From Botrytis cinerea B05.10 (Eukaryota > Ascomycota > Leotiomycetes > Helotiales > Sclerotiniaceae), in contig NC_037313.1 in the NCBI RefSeq assembly GCF_000143535.2, positions 7,501-71,500 of the forward strand: a stretch of DNA of 64,000 bases. Direction: 5' to 3'. Below the pieces are notes generated by a model, which had not been told where the DNA came from, made no database searches, and saw only the letters and a program-made list of their open reading frames with translations. Position numbers and translations under genes: made by a program. Each line of letters begins with the position of its first letter. The first letter of the stretch is position 1. Shown here piece after piece: positions 32,775 to 43,663 of this stretch.

Positions 32775-34068
32775 TGATCGTCGATTGAAGCAGGCGTAGA
32801 TATCATGGTCTCCTATGTTCGTCATTGCAGTCTCTCTTGCAAAAGCTGTATGTCAAGGATTTGAAATGCGAATGGGGGTCAATAAATCAGAAGACCAAGT
32901 ACTGTGTCTTTGGCAAGGAAGGCTTGTGGGCGGGATAGCGATCGCTTATTCCCTCTCACCGTGTATCATTCAAAAGGTAGTGTAAGTCCATTTGATCACA
33001 GATTATGACTATAGAGAATGGGAGAGAACATGTTCACCGTGATCCTTAGTTTTTGTTGCTTAAGCTACCCAGGTAGGTAGTTGTTCATTGTGCTTACTGA
33101 TGTTTACGAATGGATTAAAACTGCATCACCTACTTACCTGCTACTGAAATGCAACCACATCCCCAGGTTTCCCCTTCCCATCAACCATCTAAGTAAAATG
33201 AATAGTGAACACGTGTTGCCCGGCTTAGATGCCAAGGTACTTAGAGATGTGATTCTTAACATCTGTGCCGCGCAGTATCACATGAAATAAAACACCCGCG
33301 TTGAACTAAATAACCGCAAGCGCATAGGGAGAATTTAATTGTGTGGCCCAGCGGATAGAATCATCAGTATCACGGTTCCGATGAAAAGCTTGCTGCTGTG
33401 TAAAGTATTGAGCACCATGGTTACGCACGCTTTGATTGAGATGAATTCGAAGGAGCGAAGCGTACCTCGCGTCAGACCAGTTGAAAATATATCGCCATTC
33501 ATGTGCTGTGCCTTTTTGAGATTGGGTTCCCACAGTACTAGCTGGATAGTTAGAACGAATGTGCCCAGAGGGGAACAGAACATTGTAAAATGGGTTCTAA
33601 ATTTATTGCCATACATGAGAGCTTAGTAGGTATCCAATCGTAGGAAACAACCTTGCAGCTGTCTTCGGGCAGATACTTTATCCTTCAAGCAGTGCCACTG
33701 AATAAATCGACATTCAGTGCGCCATTGTTTGTAATGAACTGACAAACTCATCAATGATTCCAGTTTCAGTGACCCCCAAAAGATCTGTTATAATGTTGAG
33801 GTTCGACATTTCAGCAGCGGTGAATTGTAACATTTTCCTGAAAGTGGATGGCCGAATGATGTTGGGTCTCCGGCAAAGTCTCGGTAAAACTACCCATCGT
33901 CATCTGTGCTAGAGTTGAGAGGGTACAACACGAAAACAAAAGTACATGCGCCAATGGATGAAACAGCTCACAACCCAAATGGATGTATGAAAATAATATG
34001 CACTGAGAATCGATGAATGGTGCTTCAGCTACAATCTCCATTTCATTTAAAGCTGGCTTTTAGACGCC
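32775..34068. other. Intergenic, no confident gene
   Basis: 1.3 kb between the 2EXR gene and VPS39. Minus frames at 33306-33616 contain HEWRYIFNWSDARYASLL, which is protein-like, but no family is recognised. The last ~250 bp should hold the VPS39 promoter. Confidence 0.3.
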
Positions 34069-37000
34069 ATGCTTTCCGCGTTCACAGCTCGACCCATTGT
34101 TGAGCTTCGCCAACGAGACAAATCGAAGATCGAGTCCGTACTTGCATTTGGTAGGTCCGCAGCTCGAGCAAAGAGACTTCAACTTATACTATACAGGCGA
34201 TCGGTTACTAGTAGGGTTAAATACTGGCAGTTTACGCATATATCAAGTCAGCGAAACTCCGGGCAATGTCGGTTTACTTCGAGAAGTCGAGAAGTTCTCT
34301 ACTCGAGCAATAGAGCAACTCGCACGAATAAAAGAAGCCAACGTCTTGATATCTCTATCCAATTACTATGTGTCGATCCACGATTTACAGACATATACTT
34401 TGCAGGAACAGTTGACGAGAACTAAAAACGCTTCCACTTTCGCCGTTACATCAAATATTGTCAAAGATCCAGCTACGGGGATACCAGAAATTATATCCAG
34501 GCTTGCGGTAGCTGTCAAACGAAGGTTGTTAGTATGGTCATGGTATCAATCCGAGATATCGTCTGAGACGACGGAGATAACGCTTGCCGAATCAATTCGA
34601 ACCTTGACTTGGGCGTCCGCGACCAAGATCATTTGCGGCATGAACTCTGGATATGTCATTGTAGATGTCAACACACAAGAAGTCGAAGACATCGTTGGAC
34701 CAGGAGCTATTGGAGGTGCGACGAGCAACCAAGGCGGTAGATTTGGTGGCATGGGCTCTGCAAGCATGGGTTATATGGGCCTCGGAGGCTATATACCCAA
34801 GCCATTGGCAACGAAACTCGCAGATGGAGAGATCCTACTTGCAAAGGACATAAACTCACTTTTTATTACGTCGGAAGGAAAACCAATGGAAAAGAGACAA
34901 ATCCCTTGGCAGCCAGCGCCAGACGCCATTGGATATTCATATCCGTATATCATTACCCTTCAAGCACCGTCCAAAGGAATACTTGAGGTTAGGAATCCAG
35001 ATACCCTATCACTCCTGCAATCAATACCGCTCCCGAATGCAAATCAGCTCCATTTTCCACCTCCGAATATCAGCCTGGCACATGCCGGAAAAGGATTCCA
35101 TGTAGCTAGTGAGCGATGTATATGGCGAATGGGTGCCACGGATTATGATTCGCAGATTGACGAGCTTGTAGAAAAGGGACGCTATGATGAATCATTGAGC
35201 ATCCTCAATATGCTTGAAGATGCACTACTGCATAATAAAACTGAACGGGTACAACAAGTTGAAGCTCTCAAGTCGAAACTTTACTTTGATCAACAAATCG
35301 AGCAAGCTCAGGCTCTATTCAATCAACGCAGATATCGTGCAGCGATTGATATATTTATTGCTATTGAGGCACCTCCAGAGCGTGTGATTAAGTTATACCC
35401 GAAAGCTATAGCCGGTGATCTCTCAATCGTCGAGGAGGACAACGTGGATGTAGAAACAGACAACGATGAATCTAATGGCAGCGCAAATAGCGATTCAGAT
35501 TCCAAAGAATCATTAAAACCAGCTGCAGTGAAGAAGTTGATCAAGAATCATCAGAAATCTAGCTCGGATACATCATCAGTCAGATCCTTCATGAGACATG
35601 ATAATTCAGACAATGACAATGCAAGTATTAAAGCAGTCGTGGTTGAAGATGGCCCACTCGAAGGAAAAGACCTTATTACAGCGGCCAAGGAGCTAAATGC
35701 ATTTCTTGTGGATGCGCGAACGAGATTGAAGAAGTTCCTGGATTCTGAGACCGGCAAAATCATTCCTCCTAAAGAAAATGATCATGGAGGCACACCTGGA
35801 CCGACATTTGATTCCCTCTTGGCTGCTCCTGAGTCTGAAACTGAAGCTGATCATGACCGGGAGCAAAAACTGCTGGAAACAGCAAAATTAGTGGACACCA
35901 CTCTTTTCCGCTCCTATATGCTATCGATGCCCAGTTTGGCGGGACCGCTGTTTCGATTGCCGAATTTCTGTGACCCAGATGTGGTTAATGAGAAGCTCTT
36001 AGAGACCGGAAGATATAATGATCTCGTCGATTTCTTCCACGGCAAAAAGCTGCATCGTCCTGCTCTTGAGCTTCTTAAGAAGTTCGGCATGGGAGATGAA
36101 GAGAATGAAGAAGCACCAACACTATATGGACCTCAAAGGACTATTGGATATCTACAACACTTGCCTCCCGAGATGATTGATTTGATTCTTGAATTCGCCG
36201 AGTGGCCTCTACGAGCTGATCCCGATCTTGGTATGGAAATATTCCTAGCAGATACAGAGAATGCGGAAACGTTGCCGAGGGAGAGAGTCCTGAATTTCTT
36301 GCACGACATTGACATCAATCTCGAGATCAGGTATTTGGAGCATGTGATCAATGAGCTCAATGACTTGACGCCCGATTTTCACAATCGACTCGTTAGTGCA
36401 TACATGCAAGAATTAAAGCAACGTCAGGACAGAGATTCTGAGAAGTGGAAAGATTTAATGGGACGAATGGTATCATTCTTGCGGTCGAGTAACATATATT
36501 CATGTGGGAGAGCCTTTGGGCTGATAGACAGAGAAGGTTGGTGTCAATTGTCAAAGGCGCAGCGTAAAGTCATTAACATCCACTACAGATTCTCATTTCT
36601 ACGAAGCTCAAGCTGTGGTATTAAGTAACATGGGTTCACATAAACAGGCTCTCGAGATATATGTATTCAAGATCAAGGACTTTGAGAAGGCAGAGGAGTG
36701 AGTTCTAACACAACCTTATTAAGATTTCTTATGCTAACATGTTCAGATATTGTAATCGTGTTCATATGAACCAAGAAGCTTCAACATCATCGCCAATTCG
36801 TGCCCATCGGGCTACAACTTCCGAGTCGGATGACCCACTACCTTCCATTTATCACACCCTTCTTTCCTTGTATTTGAAGCCACTACCCCCTTATAAACCG
36901 AACTGGCCACCTGCTTTGGAACTTCTATCCAGGCACGGATCCCGTCTACCCGCATCCTCAACACTTGATTTGATTCCAGAGAAGCTTCCCGTGGCAGAAC

Positions 37001-37320
37001 TCGAATCATATTTCCGTGGTCGTATACGAGCGGCGAATTCGATTGTTAGTGAATCCCGAATTGTGGCAGGGTTGCGAAAGAGTGAAGTTGTGCGTGCACA
37101 AGCAACGTTATTACTAGGGGATGGTTTACCGGATGGTCAAGGAGGAAGGAATAGGAGAGTCGTCATAAGTGATGAGAGAGTATGCGGTGTTTGTCATAAG
37201 AGATTGGGAGGAAGTGTTATTGCGGTCCTGCCGGATAGTTCTGTTGTACATTATGGGTGCTTGAGTCGAGCGAATGTGCAACGCCCATCTTCGTCGCGGG
37301 GTTCGTGGGGAGGACGATAA
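34069..37320 (+). CDS. vps39: VPS39/VAM6, HOPS complex vacuolar tethering subunit
   Basis: Four exons, 34069-34150, 34197-36536, 36589-36697 and 36747-37320 (introns 46, 52 and 49 nt), give 1034 residues, close to the usual length. The N-terminal citron-homology (CNH) beta-propeller covers about residues 15-300 (GDRLLVGLNTGSLRIY; TLTWASATKIICGMNSGY). Clathrin-like helical repeats follow, with an acidic, Ser-rich insert (residues ~450-560). The VPS39-1 domain is near 590 (SLAGPLFRLPNFCDPDVV). The C-terminal VPS39-2 zinc-finger-like end is at about 985-1025, with CGVCHKRLGG and HYGC. VPS39 links Rab7/Ypt7 to HOPS in vacuole and late-endosome fusion and to vacuole-mitochondrion contacts. The exon 1 start is needed for the first propeller strand. 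Confidence 0.92.
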
Positions 37321-37423
37321 TATTTAGATTGTGTGAATGGTAATAGCTACATAGCGACGGAGTTTTTGGGGCGATCGGTAATGCAGCATCAAACATCGAA
37401 CATTATAATCATGAACAAATACT

Positions 37424-37777
37424 TCAATCTTCCTCTTCCACAACCTCCTCCCCATAATTGTCTTCTTCCTTGGCTTCATCAATTACCCCACCATGAACCT
37501 TTGGACCATCAGCACTTTCAGCTTCTCGTAGCTTATCTTCCTCCATTCGTGCAGTCAACTCCTTATTGATTCTTTCTTGCATATCCCCTGTAGCTTTCCG
37601 TAAGGCCCCTAAATATGCGGTTCTCTCACTGACTTTGTCTGATGCAGGCGGCGTAGGTAGTTTATGGACGTGCTCAAACTTTTCGTTGTTTGGAGAAGAA
37701 TATGTTGCCAACAGGACTTGGTACGGAGTGTCAGGCTCAGCCGCAGAAGTGGTGCTGGTTGTACTTGACATCGCCAT
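37424..37777 (-). CDS. gon7: GON7, KEOPS/EKC complex subunit
   Basis: Single-exon gene of 117 residues, matching the small fungal Gon7 family. The conserved block is LPTPPASDKVSERTAYLGAL followed by RKATGDMQERINKELTARME. The C-terminus is acidic and disordered (EEVVEEED). Gon7 is a partly disordered subunit that caps Kae1/Pcc1 in KEOPS, the complex that makes threonylcarbamoyl-adenosine (t6A) in ANN-decoding tRNAs. The gene is tail-to-tail with VPS39, with only 103 bp between stops, so the 3' UTRs probably overlap. Confidence 0.85.
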   Translation of the reverse strand: MAMSSTTSTTSAAEPDTPYQVLLATYSSPNNEKFEHVHKLPTPPASDKVSERTAYLGALRKATGDMQERINKELTARMEEDKLREAESADGPKVHGGVIDEAKEEDNYGEEVVEEED

Positions 37778-38353
37778 TGTTTCTTTATCTTATCCCTTTT
37801 GTCTGTTCGTGGGTATTCGCAGAATCGTAAAGTGTAGTGAGGATCTTCTGTGGTTTTTTCAATCGTTGTTTGGTTTCTGTGAGTTCTCGGATTTTATCTG
37901 CGCCGGAGACCAGGTTTAGAATCCCCCGCGAAACTCCAAACACAGTCTAAACTACCATTTTACGGGCTAGAATCAACAAATACGAAAGATTAAGGAAAGC
38001 TTAAGCACAAATACTCGTAATATCACGGTATCAGACATGGATTAAACTTGATAAGGTGATATTGATCAAATAATCCTACCGTCGCATTGGTATTCAACCC
38101 CATTCTTTAGATCCTTCTTCGATACTCATAACCTCGACAACCAACAACATCATTTTTAGATTCCATCATCGAATCTACTTCATTCTTTCTTTCTTCCCCT
38201 TTCATCATTTGTCGGTCTTCATTGTTGATTTTCTTGCGGAAATGTTCAAGACACAGCGTTCGTTCGCTACAATTAACGCCCCGCTGTTGTACCCTGAAAG
38301 ACACGGAAGACTAACGCAAAACATATAAAAGTCCCACTTCCAGCAAGACAACC
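37778..38353. promoter_or_regulatory. Divergent promoter of GON7 and the HbrB gene
   Basis: 576 bp between divergent starts. The ORF on the plus strand at 37566-37919 is an antisense shadow. No specific element recognised. Confidence 0.4.
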
Positions 38354-41123
38354 ATGTCACAGTCAACAGGGCCTTCTCTGCCAAGGGCACCAGGGAGCTT
38401 CTCTCCAATTGTGCAACAGTCCTCATCGTCTCAACGACCCCCGCTGCGAAGAGTCGAGTCCTCATCATCTGAAGATTTACCTCCACCTCCCTCCCTTGGC
38501 AGCAGAGTTCGTCCACAATCGCAGAATGTGCCTGCCCCTCCACGTCCTTTTTACGCCCAATCGACCAAGAGCAACTCGAGCACCACCAGTTTACAAAACT
38601 TCTCACGGCCTACACTCGCGCAAGTACGAACTGATATCGGCGGTACACCATTGAGGAATGCGTCGCCTCTTACTGCAATAGCTTCGAAATCATCCATCAG
38701 TGACTTCAAAGTTCACGGGCGCAAGCATTCACAAACCCAAGGTTCTTTTGAAGCTTTTTTACCAACTGCCGCATCTTCCAATCTGGGAAGCATGTCAAAT
38801 TTAAACACTGGACTTTCTGCGAGTCACGTAGCTGCTCAGGCTGCTATGCAACATCAAGCGCAGCATGCGCGCCAAAGGTCCCAGACTGTACCAACTCCTC
38901 AGTTGGATACTTCATCGAATAGCTCTGGAAGCAGAAGACCTTCCAAGGGACCCACTTCACCACCGCTATTAAGTTTAACGGAAGCTTCAGCTCCTAGAGA
39001 TCCTAGTTTTGGTGGGCAAGGATATCATAATGGATTACTTGGGACGGGATCGAGTGTAGCTCAAACAGCTGCCAATGTTGTGTTTCCAAAGTCTCCTGGG
39101 TCATCGCCAGCATTGACACCCACAGAATATGAGCAACGAAATCTTGCCCATGTTCAAGCACAAGCTCAAGCACAAGCTCAAGCTCAAGCTCAAGCACAAG
39201 CACAAGCACAAGCCCAAGCACAAGCAAAAGCTCAAGCTCAAGCTCAAGCTCAAGCCCAGTTATTACAGGCTCAAGCGCAGTCACAAGCACAAGCTCAAGC
39301 TCAAGTCGAAAAACCTGCCAAAACGGAGAAGTCCAAAGTCAAATTGTTTTCGAGGCCTGGAAAGATTGGCATAAGTAAGGATAAAGAAGCAAAATCTGGA
39401 GGTCTTCCAAGTCCCAGTATGTATTCCTATGTATCTAAGACATTGGTAATATACTCAACTAACAGTTATGCAGGTGCTTCAGGCGTTCCAAGTATGTACA
39501 GCATGGCGAATTCTTCTTCGGCGACGATACGACCGGTCGATACATCACAACCAGAAAAAGAAAAAGACAAGGAGAAACATAAACATCATTTTCTGTCGCG
39601 GCAGAAACACAAGCTGAGCAGCAAAGACGATCATCATTTACCATTATCATCGGCGGCCTCGAATTCCAAACCCGTAGATCCAAGTGCGCCCAGTAGTTTG
39701 TATAACTTCAACCTTCCGCCTAGTCCAGGCCCTACATCTACAAGTTTTGCGAAAAGCATGAGCGGCCTAGATCTAAGACATGGAGGAAGGGCATTAAGAG
39801 AAAAGAAAAAGGAAGAGAAAAGTGAGACTTTGAGGGAAGGAGAGTTATCATACCAAAATAGTAACGAATGGCCCGGACCATCTAGTCTTGGCTCAGCAGG
39901 TGCATCATCATACTTAGGTCCTGCGGGAGCAGGGTATCCTTCTAGCCTTTATGGAGTTGACACAGCGGATCTGGGGAAGTATGGACTGAACAACATGGGA
40001 GCAGACGATGCATGGCCATTTTTAAAAGCAAAACTACTGGTCATATTCGAGGGCGAAGACTTGAGGTTATGTGTGGAAGATCTCAATCGTCTAGTCACGT
40101 AAGTATTTATCAGCCCCTATTAATCGTCCAATTTCCTAACAACATTCTAGTACCCATATTCAACGCTGTATACAAAAAAGATGCCCAAATCATGTCATAG
40201 AAGATTTGCAAGAGTTACTCGAAACAGGCTTCAGATCCCTTGATCAAACTTTGCGTCGAACCCCTGATGAGCGCCTCATACCACACCTTGTAGAAATGTG
40301 GCTCTTTACTTTTACAACCGTCCTTCCTTACATGCAAGCCGTTTTTCTCCCGCTCGATCTCGAATTGTCTGGCCACGGACCTCTCATGTCACCAGAAGTA
40401 GCGCGCGAGACCTGGGGCGTCATCTCTTCATCTCAATCCAACTCCTCTTCCAATGTTCCTGCAGGTCGCACTCTCGAAGTACGCAAAATAGTACTTATAG
40501 CATACCGCGATACAGTAATCATTCCTCGTTACGAAACACTGAAAGGGTTGTTCTCTCGTCTCTCCCTCGACTCTATCAGTCTCAGCCTTCCAAACTCGGA
40601 TATCAGATCCCCGAGTCCAGAAAGTCAAGGAAGACCAGGAACAGCCATTAGTCTAGATCCGAGTCATGGATCTTATTCGTCTCAGAATACTACGCTTTTG
40701 GGGGGCGGAAGTTCGGCGGGTGATAATTCGGGTTCACGTTCTCGAGCAATCTCGAATGTCAGTTATGGATCCGAGCATTCTGCAGGTGGAGGTCTTGGTA
40801 TTTCAGGAATGCCGCCTCCTCCAAGACCATTCACACCAAGTAGTACGCATCCAGCGTTAACCTATGGATTGAGTGCGCGAGAAAGAAGGCAGGCAAATGT
40901 AGAAGATTCGTCAAAGAAACTTACAGAAGCTGTAGGTAGAATGTTACAATGTGTGAGTGTACTCAGTAGTGTGGGTGTACGAGCGGGCAATGATTCAAGT
41001 CAGGAGAAGATGGAAGACTTGGGACGGGGTCTTAAGTTGAATTGGTTAGGAAGAGGAAGAACGGGGAGAAATAGGAGGGGATTGGTGGGTGGGAGAGTGG
41101 GACAACCGGGGGCGAATTTGTGA
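38354..41123 (+). CDS. hbrB: HbrB-like TORC2 subunit (Bit61/PRR5 family)
   Basis: Three exons, 38354-39416, 39474-40098 and 40151-41123, give 886 residues. The N-terminal ~520 residues are disordered (Ser/Pro-rich, with an Ala-Gln dipeptide tract at ~267-318 and a Lys-rich [11 protein letters not shown] segment). The HbrB domain begins near residue 530 ([20 protein letters not shown]), crosses the second intron ([10 protein letters not shown]) and continues through [20 protein letters not shown] to about residue 730. The protein is the fungal equivalent of yeast Bit61 and mammalian PRR5/Protor, a TORC2 partner; in Aspergillus HbrB affects hyphal branching. The first intron (39417-39473) is 57 nt with no stop, so unspliced RNA would read through; GTATGT and CAG ends and an ACTAAC branch argue that it is real. 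Confidence 0.88.
39152..39309 (+). repeat. CAAGCT/CAAGCA hexamer microsatellite encoding (Gln-Ala)n
   Basis: About 25 hexamers CAAGC(A/T/C) in tandem, with one interruption encoding LL, encode an alternating Gln-Ala tract inside HbrB. Likely length-polymorphic between strains. Confidence 0.85.
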
Positions 41124-43663
41124 TGGGCTGTGAGTGTTCACAAAGAGGGGTTCAAGGCTACCTGGTGTTTGGTTCTCTCCTTTTTCGGTTGGTCATGATT
41201 GATGGGTAGGTCGGTTTCTAGGTAAATACAGGGTTTTTGAATTAGGTGTCTGGTGGGATCATGTCTTCTGGCATTGGAATCGGTTTCGGTATTGGCGGTT
41301 GGGGAGGGTCACTATTTTAACTGCAATTTTCCATTGCTCTTGTGCGAAGATCAGTAAGAGACTGCACTCTCTAAATGGTTCGGTTGGCCCATGGTTTAGT
41401 TTGTGCAATTAGGATTGGACTGTAAAATATGTTATTGGGAGGACACAATGGAACATGTGTATATATGTATGAACATGATGAATCGGAAAATTAGAAAAAT
41501 TATACAGAGCCTGAAATCTTGCAGGAATTTGATGAACTGGACCAGTGCCTCAATACTCGTCCTTATATTTGCTTTGGATAGACCAAAAGCTTTAAGGGAA
41601 GCTGAAAGAGATCAAAAACACACATTACCAGTCTTGCGAAATTCTGTACCCATCCAGCTCAGAGAAATCTCTAAGCAGTGAACACGCAATTCATAACCCT
41701 CAAGCTCCCCAATAATCCCTGAGCAAATCTCAAATTTACTCGGCTCCGAAATCCAAATATTCAAATCATCAAATACCCTCCTCCTTGCACTCTTCCTGCA
41801 TTCTCTCATCCCATCTCCCCCTTCCTGTTCCTTTTCTCCCAATCCCATTAACCCCCCCCCCCCCCCCCCCCCCTCAACCGATCATTTCAGAAATCCACAT
41901 CTTTTAATCCTACCCCTAAAAAAACATCCAAATCAGATCCTATCCTTCTACAACCCATCCCTTTAATCCCCCCCCCCCCCCTCACACGGCACCAACCGCC
42001 CAAATATCAACCAGACGAGCGATATCCGAGCCCATTCCGTTCTTCCAGGAGATCTAAACAAGAGAACCAAGTACTTAGATTAGAGAAAGTGAAAACTAAC
42101 GCAGAGCATCGAACAAAGGCTCAAGCATGCGATTTCTTCCTTGTCAGAGTTTGAAAATTCTTTTCCATCTACCATCTAAGACGCCGAGTTTCATTCACAC
42201 ACATGAGTTGCGCTCGTGGAGACTCTTTACTCGTCTCCATTTGTCACGTTGTGGTGAATATGGTATGTTGTTGATTGGCTGAAGTTGGGGAAGCGATGCG
42301 GATTCTCGTCGCTTAGTAGGAAACTTTCTCGTCATGTCGTGGTGAATGTAAAGGATATTTATATGTACATGAGCAAAACCTCACTTGGTAACATCTTGTG
42401 GGTCGGTCCTAGGTCGGATGAGGAAGAAGAATATTTCTTCAACATGTACCTTTATATGAGCTGAAGCCACTGGTGATCACTTGTAATATATTTTCATCTG
42501 TAGTCTGATTGTCGGTTGGGGAGAATGGTGATGGTCTACACTTATTTAGTCAGATTGTTATGTATGACATTCTATTGACTGTGAAGAAGAGCTGGAGAAG
42601 AGGATACCCTTATGACTGGTGCGTCGTGAGCAGAAATGTCTGTAGTGAAGTGAGTATACAAAATATGAGTTGGCTAGCGAATTTCATGACCAATCTCAAT
42701 AAGTGCCTTCACTACAGATATAATTTTATGCAACAGATATCAAACATAAATCATTTTATGTTAACTTTGAGAATATTCTGATTACTTGTTCATTCATCTT
42801 TCTAGTGTTTTTGTTATCACACTGTAATATAATCCTTCCGAGTCCGTCATCCCACACTAGTCTCTCATCTGACTTCTACACCATTTTACCCCATTTGAAC
42901 TTCATTTTCGTTCAATCACCTCACTCTCTTCCCGGCTCCACCCCTTTCTCCATCCACACACCACCTAGTTTATCCTTCTGTTCTTCATCCCGCTCCCCCA
43001 ACTCCCCCTTCCTACACCCCACTTCACTTCCAACTGCCTGCTGAAATATCAATATCCTCAAGCTACCCCCAAAACCCCAAGCCACGGGTATAGCATAGCA
43101 AAAAAAACAAAAAAAATGCACCGCGACGTTTCCCGCCGCCTCTTGCATAGAAAAACACCCGACCCTCACACTAAGAACGTGAATAGTATACAAGGAATAT
43201 TACCACCAAAACTAATGACATCCCATTCCATTCCCCTTCCCCTTCCTGTCCTAAGTAGCCCCGTTCCCTGTCCAAAGAATCAAAATTTCGCCATTCTCCC
43301 TTTAGCAAAACGAAGTGTAAAAAGGATTCGACAACACGCCAAGTACGTATGTAAAAGAGTTATGCAGGAACTGTTCTGTACGCCAACGCTTGTTAATATA
43401 GACTTGGTGCGTTTTCCCACTTGTGAAAAGGCATGAAAATAAATAATAAATAATATGACACAGACTGACAGCTTCACCATGAAGCGTATGATTGACTAAA
43501 AAGCCAGAATGTAGTTTGGGTGGTTGATGTATGTTGTCGGATACAAGTGAAGTCTCGGTTATAATTCCCTAACCTTTCGTGACCACTCTCCTCTTAAAAA
43601 TGTTCATTGATTGACTTGGACTGAGACGATCACAGGATGCTTCGTCGGGCTTCGGCAAAATGT
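41124..43663. other. Convergent intergenic region with two poly-C tracts
   Basis: 2.5 kb between HbrB and PtaB 3' ends. It contains a run of 22 C at 41852-41873 and a run of 14 C at 41968-41981, embedded in C/T-rich sequence (plus strand). Short frames such as 42509-42781 and 42805-43044 have no recognisable domain. No gene supported. Confidence 0.5.

Noticed and set aside
39003..39374. Frames opposite and beside the Gln-Ala tract of HbrB
   Set aside because: Simple translation of the hexamer repeat in other frames.
42805..43193. Frames at 42805-43193
   Set aside because: Pyrimidine-rich simple sequence, no recognisable protein, between two convergent genes.
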